Both the position numbers and the translations under genes were made by a program. The notes beneath the pieces are model-generated. The model was given only the letters and a program-made list of their open reading frames with translations. It was not told the DNA's origin and did not search any database. Below are positions 8,806 to 16,382 of a stretch of DNA of 64,000 bases, piece by piece. Location: positions 744,001 to 808,000 of the forward strand of contig NZ_JNYY01000001.1 in the NCBI RefSeq assembly GCF_000716785.1, in the 5' to 3' direction. Position 1 is the stretch's first letter. Every line of letters starts with the position of its first letter. Origin of the DNA: Amycolatopsis vancoresmycina. GTDB taxonomy: Bacteria > Actinomycetota > Actinomycetes > Mycobacteriales > Pseudonocardiaceae.

Positions 8806-9000
8806 TGTGGACGTCCTTTCGGGGCTGCTTCGGCAAGAAGTACACACGCTGAGCTGTGGCCGGGACCACGGCAAAACCCCTGAAAGACGGGTGAATTTCG
8901 AGCCCGCGTTTGTACTTTCCGACAACCGCCTTCGTGCGCGCGCGGAAAGGCCGCCGTACGAGGTCAGGATCCCGTACAGCGGCCGTGGTCACGCGAGCGG
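8806..9000 (-). promoter_or_regulatory. Upstream region of the xdh-guaD operon
   Basis: This stretch must contain the xdh promoter. No convincing -35/-10 pair is seen. The heptamers AAGTACA (near 8837) and TGTACTT (near 8911) form a widely spaced inverted pair that could be regulator half-sites. Confidence 0.35.
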
Positions 9001-9044
9001 TCGTGAGTGGTAAGGCGAGTTAGAACTCGCCTTACCACTCACGA
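9001..9044. terminator. Long perfect hairpin terminator after gcl
   Basis: A 21-bp inverted repeat without mismatch (left arm begins TCGTGAGTGGTAAGG, right arm ends CCTTACCACTCACGA) with a 2-base spacer, three bases beyond the gcl stop codon. It separates the glyoxylate operon from the xdh promoter. There is no U-tract. Confidence 0.75.
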
Positions 9045-9047
9045 GCG

Positions 9048-10736
9048 TCAGCAGGGTTCGAACTCGCGGACGGTGTCGAGCGCGGCCCCCATGGCGGCGT
9101 TGCCTTCGCGCTCGATCATGATCTCCACCAGGACCGGGCGGCTGGTGCGCTCGGCCTCCTTGCGCGCCCACTCCAGCGACGTGCGGATCTCCCCCGGCTC
9201 GTGCACCCGGGTCCCGGAGCAGCCGTAGGCCTCCATGATCTTCACGTTGTCCGTGCCGATCGCGTCGTAGTGGATGTCGACCTCGAAGTTCATCTCGTAG
9301 CCGGTCTCGGCCTGCCGGATCAGCCCGAGGTACTCGTTGTTCAGCATGATCAGCACGAACCCGACGTCGTACTGGGCGGCCACCGCCAGCTCCTCGACCA
9401 GGAACTGGAACGAGTAGTCGCCGACCACGCCGACGACTTCGGCTTCGGGGCGCGCCTTCTTCACCCCGATCGCGGCCGGGATCTCCCAGCCGAGCGGGCC
9501 GGCCTGGCCGCACACCTGGTAGTGCCGTGGCTTGTGCGCCTTCTGGAACTGACCCGACCAGATCTGGTACAGCCCGATCGCGGTGACGAAGTAGGTGTCA
9601 TCGCCGAAGGTTTCGTTGATCTCCTTGAACACCCGCGGCGCCTTGATCGGCAGGCTGTCGAAGTCGTCCCGCCGCGGCAGTGCCTCCTTCAGCTCCCCGA
9701 TCCGGGCGACCCAGTCCCGGCGCGGCCGCGGCTCGCGTTCCGCGGCGGCCGCCAGCAGTGCGTCGAGGAACTCGCGCGTGTCCGAGACGATCCCGAGGTC
9801 GGGGCCGAACACCTTGCCCAGCTGGGTGGGCTCGATGTCGACGTGGATGAACTTCCGCTCGCCGCGGTACACCGACAGCTCGCCGGTGTGCCGGTCGCCG
9901 AACCGGGCGCCCAGCGCCAGCACCAGGTCGGCCTCCAGGAAGGCCGCGTTGGCCCAGCGCTGGGACGTCTGGATGCCGGCCATCCCGGCGAACAGCTCGT
10001 GGTCCTCGGGGAAGCTGCCCTTGCCCATCAGCGTCACCTGGACGGGCACGCCGAAGCGCTCGGCCGCGGCCCGCAGCTGCTCGCTCGCCTCGCCGAGGAC
10101 GACTCCGCCGCCGGCCAGGATCAGCGGGCGTTCGGCGGCCAGCAGCAGGTCGAGGGCCCGCTCGACCCGCGCGGGCGCCGGGGTCACCCGGGTCACCGGC
10201 AGCGGCGAGTCGATCGAGGAATCCCACTCGATGTCCTGTTTCTGGACGTCGATCGGCAGGTCGATGAGGACCGGTCCGGGCCGGCCCGAGCGGGCGACCC
10301 GGAACGCCTCGCGGAAGATCCACGGCAGCTGAGCGGCTTCCTTGACCTGCACCGCCCACTTCGTCACCGGCTTGGCGATCTCGACGATGTCGACGGCCTG
10401 GAACGCCTCCTGGTGCAGCTTCGTCGTCGCCGCCTGGCCGGTGATGCAGATCATCGGGATCGAGTCCGCGTGCGCGGTGTAGAGCCCGGTGATCATGTTG
10501 GTCCCGGCCGGCCCGGACGTGCCGATGGCGACGCCGACGTTGCCGTTCGTCCTGGCCCAGCCGTCGGCCATGTGCGTCGCGCCTTCTTCGTGGCGGACGA
10601 TCAGGTGCTCGATCGCCCGGCCTTGTAGGGCGTTATACAGCGGGAGGATGGCGGCGCCGGGGCAGCCGAAGACGGTGTCGACGCCTTCGCTTTCCAGGAC
10701 GTCGACGACGGCCTGCATCGCGGGGATCCGGGGCAT
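9048..10736 (-). CDS. gcl: Glyoxylate carboligase (tartronate-semialdehyde synthase)
   Basis: 562 residues from ATG (MPRIPAMQAVVDVLESEG). A ThDP enzyme of the acetolactate-synthase fold: PYR domain with FGCPGAAI and GTSGPAGTNMITGLYTA, central FAD domain, C-terminal PP domain with GDYSFQF. ADSIPMICITGQA, EAFQAVDIVEIAKPVTKWAV and CGQAGPLGWEIPAA are strongly Gcl-like. It joins two glyoxylates to tartronate semialdehyde and CO2. The hyi-glxR-gcl operon supports this. Unlike E. coli Gcl, where Val51 replaces the usual ThDP-activating Glu, this protein has Glu50 (RHEEGATHMA) at that position. Confidence 0.88.
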   Translation of the reverse strand: MPRIPAMQAVVDVLESEGVDTVFGCPGAAILPLYNALQGRAIEHLIVRHEEGATHMADGWARTNGNVGVAIGTSGPAGTNMITGLYTAHADSIPMICITGQAATTKLHQEAFQAVDIVEIAKPVTKWAVQVKEAAQLPWIFREAFRVARSGRPGPVLIDLPIDVQKQDIEWDSSIDSPLPVTRVTPAPARVERALDLLLAAERPLILAGGGVVLGEASEQLRAAAERFGVPVQVTLMGKGSFPEDHELFAGMAGIQTSQRWANAAFLEADLVLALGARFGDRHTGELSVYRGERKFIHVDIEPTQLGKVFGPDLGIVSDTREFLDALLAAAAEREPRPRRDWVARIGELKEALPRRDDFDSLPIKAPRVFKEINETFGDDTYFVTAIGLYQIWSGQFQKAHKPRHYQVCGQAGPLGWEIPAAIGVKKARPEAEVVGVVGDYSFQFLVEELAVAAQYDVGFVLIMLNNEYLGLIRQAETGYEMNFEVDIHYDAIGTDNVKIMEAYGCSGTRVHEPGEIRTSLEWARKEAERTSRPVLVEIMIEREGNAAMGAALDTVREFEPC

Positions 10737-10737
10737 G

Positions 10738-11625
10738 TCACACCTCCGCCGGGACGCGGCCCGACAACTGTTCGACGACCTTGAGCAAGGCCGAGTGGTC
10801 CAGGGAGCCGTACCCCATGGCACGGCCGGCGGCGACGAGCTGGGCGACCAGCCCGGTCAGCGGGAGCGCGACGTCGGCCTGCCGGGCGGCGGCCAGCGCG
10901 ATCCCCATGTCCTTGTGGTGCAGGTCGATCCGGAAGCCGGGCGCGAACCGGCGGTCCACCATGGACTGCCGCTTGAGCTCGAGGATCCGGCTGCCCGCGA
11001 GGCCGCCGGCGAGCACGTCGAGGCCCGTGGCGGCGTCCACACCGGACGCTTCCAGCAGCACGATCGCCTCGGCGACCAGGCCGTAGATCCCGCCGACGAC
11101 GAGCTGGTTCGCGGCCTTGACGACCTGGCCGGCACCGTGCGGGCCGACGTGCACGATCGTCTTCCCGAGCGCGTCCAGCACCGGTTTCGCGGCCGCGAAG
11201 TCCGCCTCGTCACCGCCGACCATGATGGACAGTGACGCCTGCTCGGCCCCGGTCTGCCCACCCGAGACGGGCGCGTCGAGCACGCGGACCTTCTTGTCCC
11301 GCGCGGCTTCGGCGACGGCGATCGACGTCTCGGGCCGGATGGTGCTCATGTCGATGAGCAACGTGCCGGGCTCGGCGGTGTCGAGCACCCCACCGGCGGC
11401 CAGCACGACCGCCTCGACCTGCGGGTGGTTCGGCAGCATCGTGATCACGACGTCCGCACCGGCCACCGCGTCGGCGACCCCGCTCGCCGCGCGGCCGCCC
11501 ACGGCCTGCAGCTTCTCCCCCGCGGCGGGGTGGACGTCGTAGCCGCCGACGTCGTGGCCGGCCGCGACCAAGTGCGCGGCCATCGGGGCGCCCATCACGC
11601 CCAGTCCGATGAATCCCAGTTTCAT
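10738..11625 (-). CDS. glxR: Tartronate semialdehyde reductase (2-hydroxy-3-oxopropionate reductase)
   Basis: 295 residues, beta-hydroxyacid dehydrogenase family. N-terminal Rossmann motif GFIGLGVMGAPMA, substrate loop DAPVSGGQTGAEQASL, catalytic-lysine region GAGQVVKAANQLVV. It reduces tartronate semialdehyde to D-glycerate with NAD(P)H. It overlaps hyi by four bases (ATGA) and is separated from gcl by one base. This is the classical hyi-glxR-gcl arrangement, so the substrate is well supported. Confidence 0.92.
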   Translation of the reverse strand: MKLGFIGLGVMGAPMAAHLVAAGHDVGGYDVHPAAGEKLQAVGGRAASGVADAVAGADVVITMLPNHPQVEAVVLAAGGVLDTAEPGTLLIDMSTIRPETSIAVAEAARDKKVRVLDAPVSGGQTGAEQASLSIMVGGDEADFAAAKPVLDALGKTIVHVGPHGAGQVVKAANQLVVGGIYGLVAEAIVLLEASGVDAATGLDVLAGGLAGSRILELKRQSMVDRRFAPGFRIDLHHKDMGIALAAARQADVALPLTGLVAQLVAAGRAMGYGSLDHSALLKVVEQLSGRVPAEV

Positions 11626-12431
11626 GCTCGTCCCCTTCGGGTGATCGGCAGCCAGTCCAGCGACGTGACGGTGTCGGGCTCCGGGACGTACTCGATCCCG
11701 ACGAACCCCGCGTACCCCGCCTGCTGCAGCTTCGCGAGGTACCCGTCGATGTCGAGGGAGCCGGTGCCGGGCTGGTGGCGCCCGGGCGCGTCGGCGATCT
11801 GCACGTGCCCGATCCGCGGTGTGTGCACCGTGACCAGGGCGTCGAGGTCGTCCCCGTTGACTGCCAGATGGTAGAGGTCGGCCAGCAGCCGCACGTTGCC
11901 GCGCCCGAGGTCGTCGAGCACGGCCACGGCGTCCGCGGCGGTCTTGAGCGGATAGCGGTCCGCGCCGGAAAGCGGTTCGAGCACCAGTTGCGCGCCGATC
12001 CGCGCGGCGGCGTCGGCGGCCTTGTCCAGGTGCACGCGGGCCAGGTCGTCCTGCTTGGCCGGGTCCTCGCCGTCGAGCCGGTTGCCGTAGAGGGCGTTGA
12101 AGCTGCGGCAGCCGGTGCGTTCGGCGATCGCGAGGGCGACGGCGAGGCTGTCGGCGAACTCGGTCTCGCGGCCGGGCCAGCTCACCAGGCCCCGCTCCCC
12201 CGCGGCCATGTCGCCGGCGAAGAAGTTCAGGCCCCGCAACCGGACGCCGTCGAGGCCGGCCACGAAGGCGTCCACCTCGTCGCGCGCGGGGACCGCGGTG
12301 TCGAACGGCCACCAGAACTCCACGTCGGTGAACCCGGCGTCCCGCGCGGCGGCGGCCCGCTCGAGCAGGGGCACCTCCTTGAACAGGATCGACAGGTTGG
12401 CGACGTACGGCAGGGAGTGACCTTCAGGCAT
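11622..12431 (-). CDS. hyi: Hydroxypyruvate isomerase
   Basis: 269 residues from ATG (MPEGHSLPYVANLSILF); the open frame extends 25 codons further upstream into AT-rich promoter sequence and was not used. TIM-barrel of the xylose-isomerase-like superfamily, with FWWPFD, LEPLSGADRYPL, LLADLYHLAVNGDD, IGHVQIADAPGRHQPGTG and GFVGIEYVPEPDT, all typical of Hyi. It interconverts hydroxypyruvate and tartronate semialdehyde. It is the first gene of the glyoxylate operon. Confidence 0.92.
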   Translation of the reverse strand: MPEGHSLPYVANLSILFKEVPLLERAAAARDAGFTDVEFWWPFDTAVPARDEVDAFVAGLDGVRLRGLNFFAGDMAAGERGLVSWPGRETEFADSLAVALAIAERTGCRSFNALYGNRLDGEDPAKQDDLARVHLDKAADAAARIGAQLVLEPLSGADRYPLKTAADAVAVLDDLGRGNVRLLADLYHLAVNGDDLDALVTVHTPRIGHVQIADAPGRHQPGTGSLDIDGYLAKLQQAGYAGFVGIEYVPEPDTVTSLDWLPITRRGRA

Positions 12432-12443
12432 CGCGACCTCGAA

Positions 12444-12475
12444 TTTCGCTATCCGGAATTTTTCTTTCGCATATC
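12444..12475 (-). promoter_or_regulatory. Two direct repeats upstream of hyi, candidate operator
   Basis: On the minus strand GATATGCGAAA (12465-12475) and GATAGCGAAA (12444-12453) repeat with start points 21 bp apart, i.e. two helical turns, in an AT-rich patch just upstream of the hyi start. They are candidate activator or repressor sites for the glyoxylate operon. Confidence 0.45.
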
Positions 12476-12547
12476 GAGAATAGCTGCTGACCTGCGATGC
12501 GGTCAACGCTCGGTCGCTACGCTCGTTCCGGACCGCAGGGGGAAGAC

Positions 12548-13783
12548 ATGACCGGAGAACGGGCCCGCATCCTCGAGCAGCTCGAACGGGCGGCCGCCGA
12601 CCCGCGGCTGCGCGAGACGTTCGGCGCGGGCGCCCACCACTTCCGGCTGAACCCGGCCTTGCCCGAGCACGAGGTTTCGGCTTTCGAGGCGGCGCACGGC
12701 ATCCGGCTGCCCGAGAGCTACCGCACGTTCCTGCTCGAAGTCGGCGACGGTGGCGCGGGTCCGGGCTACGGACTGCTCCGGCTCGCCGACGCCTACGCGG
12801 AAGTGTCGGACTCGTTCCCCGGCCACCTCCGCGTACCGAGCCCGTTCCGGCCGGGCCGGTGGTTCGAGAACGGCTGGTGGGACGGCTTCTGGGGACCGGA
12901 TGACCGGCCCGACCCGGTCCAGGGCACGCTCGCGGTCGTCCACCACGGCTGCACCGGGTACACGCACCTCGTCGTTTCCGGCCCGGGCCGCGGCCGGCTG
13001 GTCAACCTCGACCTCAACGGCGTGCCCGCCCCGTACGTGCTGGAAGACGAAGACTTCCTCGCGTGGTACCACCGCTGGCTCGACGAGCTGCTGGCCGGGT
13101 GCTCCGTGTCGGAGTTCGGCCACAAGCTTCCCGGCGGCGAAGACACCTTGCTCGCGGTCCTCGCCGGGGACCCGGATCCGCGACGGCGGGCCAAGGCCGC
13201 GGCATCGGTGGCCTTCCTGCCCTCGGCCGGTCCCGCGGCGGCCACGGCGTTCGCGGCCGCGGCCGCCGACCCGGACGCCCGGGTGCGTGCGGCAGCACTC
13301 GCGGCCGCCCGGGCGGTGAAAGCGGCGGTGGCACCGGCCGCCCGCGCGGCCATGGCCGACCCCGAACCCGCCGTTCGCGCCGAGGCGATCCGCGCCCTCG
13401 CCGCGCTCGCCACTGCGGATCTCGCCGGCCGGGCCAGGGAGCTCCTCGCCGACCCCGATCCCGACGTGGTCTGGCACGCGATGCGAGCGTTGACCGCGTC
13501 CGGGGAACTCCTCGTCACCGACCTGGCGCCGCTGCTCACCCGGCCCGAACCGAGCACCCGCACGGCCGCCGTCTGGCACCTCATCGACGCCGGTGGCGAG
13601 GCGAAGGCGCTGCTGGAGCCGGCCTTGGACGACGAGGACGCCCACGTCCGGATCCACGCCGTGCAGGCCGTGCAGCGCCGGGACGAACGTTCCCTGCGCA
13701 CGGCGCTGCGCCGCCGCCGAGCCGTCGAAGAGCACCCGACCGTGCTGATCAACCTCGATCGCGTGCTGGCTGCGTGGTCCTAA
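12548..13783 (+). CDS. SUKH (SMI1/KNR4) domain protein with C-terminal HEAT repeats
   Basis: 411 residues from ATG (MTGERARILEQL) with GGGGGAAG eight bases upstream. Residues ~35-190 match the SMI1/KNR4 fold (LPESYRTFLLEVGDGGAG, YVLEDEDFLAWYHRWLDELL). Residues ~205-411 are alanine-rich repeats of ~30 residues with the HEAT pattern (DPDARVRAAALAAARAV, DPEPAVRAEAIRALAAL). SUKH proteins often act as immunity proteins against secreted toxins; HEAT repeats bind proteins. No toxin gene is adjacent. It is divergent from hyi and its stop overlaps that of the formate dehydrogenase iron-sulfur gene by four bases. The function is not known. Confidence 0.75.
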   Translation: MTGERARILEQLERAAADPRLRETFGAGAHHFRLNPALPEHEVSAFEAAHGIRLPESYRTFLLEVGDGGAGPGYGLLRLADAYAEVSDSFPGHLRVPSPFRPGRWFENGWWDGFWGPDDRPDPVQGTLAVVHHGCTGYTHLVVSGPGRGRLVNLDLNGVPAPYVLEDEDFLAWYHRWLDELLAGCSVSEFGHKLPGGEDTLLAVLAGDPDPRRRAKAAASVAFLPSAGPAAATAFAAAAADPDARVRAAALAAARAVKAAVAPAARAAMADPEPAVRAEAIRALAALATADLAGRARELLADPDPDVVWHAMRALTASGELLVTDLAPLLTRPEPSTRTAAVWHLIDAGGEAKALLEPALDDEDAHVRIHAVQAVQRRDERSLRTALRRRRAVEEHPTVLINLDRVLAAWS

Positions 13784-14637
13784 CGGTTCTGGACGTGCTG
13801 CCAGCCGAAGCGGCCCTTGATGCACAGGTTCCCGTGCGTCACCGAGCTTTCGTGCGGTGAGGTCACCTTCACGATCTCGTTGTCCTGGACGTGCAGCGTC
13901 AGAGTGCACCCGACACCGCAGAACGTGCAGACGGTCGTGGTCTGCTGCTGGCGGGCCTCGTCCCAGGTGCCGTCTTCGCGCTTGTCGTACTCGCGCTTGA
14001 AGCTCAGCGCGCCGGTCGGGCAGACCTCGACGCAGTTGCCGCAGTACACGCAGGCACTGTCCGGCAACGGATTCGAGAACTCCGTCGAGATCCGCGCGTC
14101 GAAACCGCGACCGGCCACGGTGATCGCGAACGAGTTCTGCCACTGCTCGCCGCACGCGTCGACGCACTTGTAGCAGAGGATGCACTTGCCGTAGTCACGG
14201 ACGTACAGTTCATTGTCCACAATGGCCGGCTGGGCGACGGTGGCCGCGTCCGGGCCGAACCGGCCGGGATCGGCGCCGGACTCCGCGAGCCATTCCGCGA
14301 CGCCCGGCGTCGTCGAAAGGTCGGTGGCCGACGCCAGGAGCTCGAGGACCACCTTGCGGCTCGTGCGCGTGCGCGCGGAATCGGTGTGCACCACCATCCC
14401 CGGCTCGGCCCGGCGGGAGCACGACGGCACCAGCGTCCGGGATCCCTCGACCTCGACCATGCAGACCCGGCAGGCGTTCGCCGGTTCCAGGGTGTCGCCG
14501 TAGCAGAGGGTCGGGATCGCCTTCCCGGCCGCGGTGCACGCGTCGAGGATGGTCGATCCTTCGGGGACGCGGACGGTCTCGCCGTCCACGGTGAACTCGA
14601 CCAGCCGGCGCGGGATACCGATGTCCACAATGGTCAT
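13780..14637 (-). CDS. Formate dehydrogenase iron-sulfur subunit carrying the Mo-enzyme 4Fe-4S domain
   Basis: 285 residues. In order: a plant-type [2Fe-2S] domain (Cys45, 56, 59, 73), a NuoG-type His/Cys region, two ferredoxin-like [4Fe-4S] motifs (Cys152/155/158/162 and Cys196/199/202/206), and a C-terminal Cys237/240/244/272 motif (CTFCGVGC ... NLCIKGRFGW). The last motif is the [4Fe-4S] domain that normally forms the N-terminus of the molybdenum catalytic subunit. It transfers electrons from the Mo centre to the diaphorase subunit. It overlaps the diaphorase gene by ATGA and is the last gene of the operon. Confidence 0.85.
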   Translation of the reverse strand: MTIVDIGIPRRLVEFTVDGETVRVPEGSTILDACTAAGKAIPTLCYGDTLEPANACRVCMVEVEGSRTLVPSCSRRAEPGMVVHTDSARTRTSRKVVLELLASATDLSTTPGVAEWLAESGADPGRFGPDAATVAQPAIVDNELYVRDYGKCILCYKCVDACGEQWQNSFAITVAGRGFDARISTEFSNPLPDSACVYCGNCVEVCPTGALSFKREYDKREDGTWDEARQQQTTTVCTFCGVGCTLTLHVQDNEIVKVTSPHESSVTHGNLCIKGRFGWQHVQNR

Positions 14638-16382
14638 TGCAGGGCTCCCAGCCGGTCGATGGCGGATTCGATGGCGTTCCAGGCGGTCTGGCCGAGGCCG
14701 CAGATCGACGAGTCGCGCATGACCCCGCCCAGTTCCCGGAGCAGCGGCCGTTCCTCGGAGCCGGCGGACAGGACCCGCCGGATCGCCTCCTCCTGGCGCA
14801 CGGTGCCGATCCGGCAGGGGACGCACTGGCCGCACGACTCGTCGCGGAAGAACTCCGCGATCCGCAGCAGGAACCCGCCGAGGTCGGCGCGGTCGTCCAG
14901 CACCAGGACGACCCCCGAGCCGAGCGTGGTCCCGGCCGCCCGCGCGTCCTCGAACGTGAGCGGCAGATCCAGCTCGTCCGGGCGGACGAACCCGCCCGCC
15001 GCGCCGCCGAGCAGGATCGCCCGCAGCGAGTGGCCCTCCGGCACTCCCCCGGCCATGGCGAGCAGCTCACGCAGCGTCGTTCCGAACGGTACTTCGTAGA
15101 CACCGGGCCGTTCGACATTCCCGGAGAGACAGAACAGCTTCGGGCCGGCTGAGCCCTCGGTGCCGATCGCCCGGTACGCGGCGGCGCCTTCGGTGAGGAT
15201 CAGCGGGACGTTGACCAGTGTCTCGACGTTGTTCACCACGGTCGGCTTGCCGAACAGCCCCTGCTCGACCGGGAACGGCGGTTTCGTGCGGGGCTCGCCG
15301 CGGAAGCCCTCGATGGAGTTGAAGATCGCGGTCTCCTCACCGCAGATGTAGGCGCCCGCGCCGCGCCGGATCTCGATGTCGAACGAGAACCCTTCGTGCC
15401 CCATGACGTCGACGCCGAGGAACCCGCGCTCCCGTGCCACGCCGATCGCGTTCCGCAGCAGCCGCAGCGCCCGCGGGTATTCGCCGCGCAGGTAGACGTA
15501 CCCCTGGCGGGCGCCGATCGCGAACGCCGCGATCGTCATCGCCTCGACCAGCGCGAACGGGTCGCCTTCGAGCAGCACGCGGTCCTTGAACGTGCCGGGT
15601 TCGCTCTCGTCGGCGTTGCACACCAGGTAGTGCGGCGCGGCGGGTTGCGCGGCCGTGGCCGCCCACTTGCGCCCGGTCGGGAACGCGGCCCCGCCGCGGC
15701 CGAGCAGTCCGGAGTCGGTGACTTCGCGGATCACCGCGGCCTGCCCCATCCGGAAGGCGTTGCGCAACGCGGCGTATCCGCCGGTGGCGCGGTAGGCGTC
15801 CAAACTGGACGGATCGACCACCCCGGCCCGGCGCAGCAGCCGCACCCCCTCCTTCTGGTGGATCACCGGCGGCGGACCGTCTCCCGCGGGCGGGCGCCCG
15901 GCGGCGAGGACGGCCGACGCGCCGGTCGCCGGAGCGAGCAGTTCGGTGGTGGGCGGGTCGCCGGCCTGGAACGTCAGCGCCGCGGGGGCGCGTTCGCAGA
16001 CGCCGAGGCACGGGCTGCGCAGCCACGTGACCCCGCCGCGCGCCTTCCCCGCGGCGCCGACGTGCTCGGTGAGCACATCGCAGACAGTATCCGCACCGCT
16101 GAGCCGGCAGGCCAGGTCGGTGCACACGTGCACGACCCGCTCCGGGCGCTCCTCCAGCGCGAACAGCGAGTAGAAACTCGCCACGCCGTACCCGTCGGCG
16201 GGCGGCACGTGCAGCGTCTCGCAGATGAGGTTCAGCGCGCCCTGGCTGATCCAGCCGACCCGGTCGTTGACCGCGTGCAGCGCGGGCAGCAGCTGGTCGC
16301 GGCCGCCGCCGGCGAACCCGGCGACCGCCTCCCGTTCCTCGTGCGACGCCACGGCGTCCAGCAGCTTGAGGTCCACCGTCAC
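14634..16382 (-). CDS. NuoE-NuoF fusion, NADH-reducing (diaphorase) subunit of formate dehydrogenase
   Basis: 582 residues from GTG (VTVDLKLLDAV), overlapping the catalytic gene by GTGA. Residues ~25-145 are NuoE-like with a thioredoxin-fold [2Fe-2S] site (Cys87, Cys92, Cys125, Cys129). Residues ~190-582 are NuoF-like: GLLGRGGAAFPTGRKW (NADH/FMN region), RGAGAYICGEETA and the C-terminal [4Fe-4S] motif ESCGQCVPCRIGT. It takes electrons from the iron-sulfur subunit through FMN to NAD+. In many FDH and Nuo systems E and F are separate; here they are fused. The much longer upstream open frame is an artefact. Confidence 0.9.
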   Translation of the reverse strand: MTVDLKLLDAVASHEEREAVAGFAGGGRDQLLPALHAVNDRVGWISQGALNLICETLHVPPADGYGVASFYSLFALEERPERVVHVCTDLACRLSGADTVCDVLTEHVGAAGKARGGVTWLRSPCLGVCERAPAALTFQAGDPPTTELLAPATGASAVLAAGRPPAGDGPPPVIHQKEGVRLLRRAGVVDPSSLDAYRATGGYAALRNAFRMGQAAVIREVTDSGLLGRGGAAFPTGRKWAATAAQPAAPHYLVCNADESEPGTFKDRVLLEGDPFALVEAMTIAAFAIGARQGYVYLRGEYPRALRLLRNAIGVARERGFLGVDVMGHEGFSFDIEIRRGAGAYICGEETAIFNSIEGFRGEPRTKPPFPVEQGLFGKPTVVNNVETLVNVPLILTEGAAAYRAIGTEGSAGPKLFCLSGNVERPGVYEVPFGTTLRELLAMAGGVPEGHSLRAILLGGAAGGFVRPDELDLPLTFEDARAAGTTLGSGVVLVLDDRADLGGFLLRIAEFFRDESCGQCVPCRIGTVRQEEAIRRVLSAGSEERPLLRELGGVMRDSSICGLGQTAWNAIESAIDRLGALQ

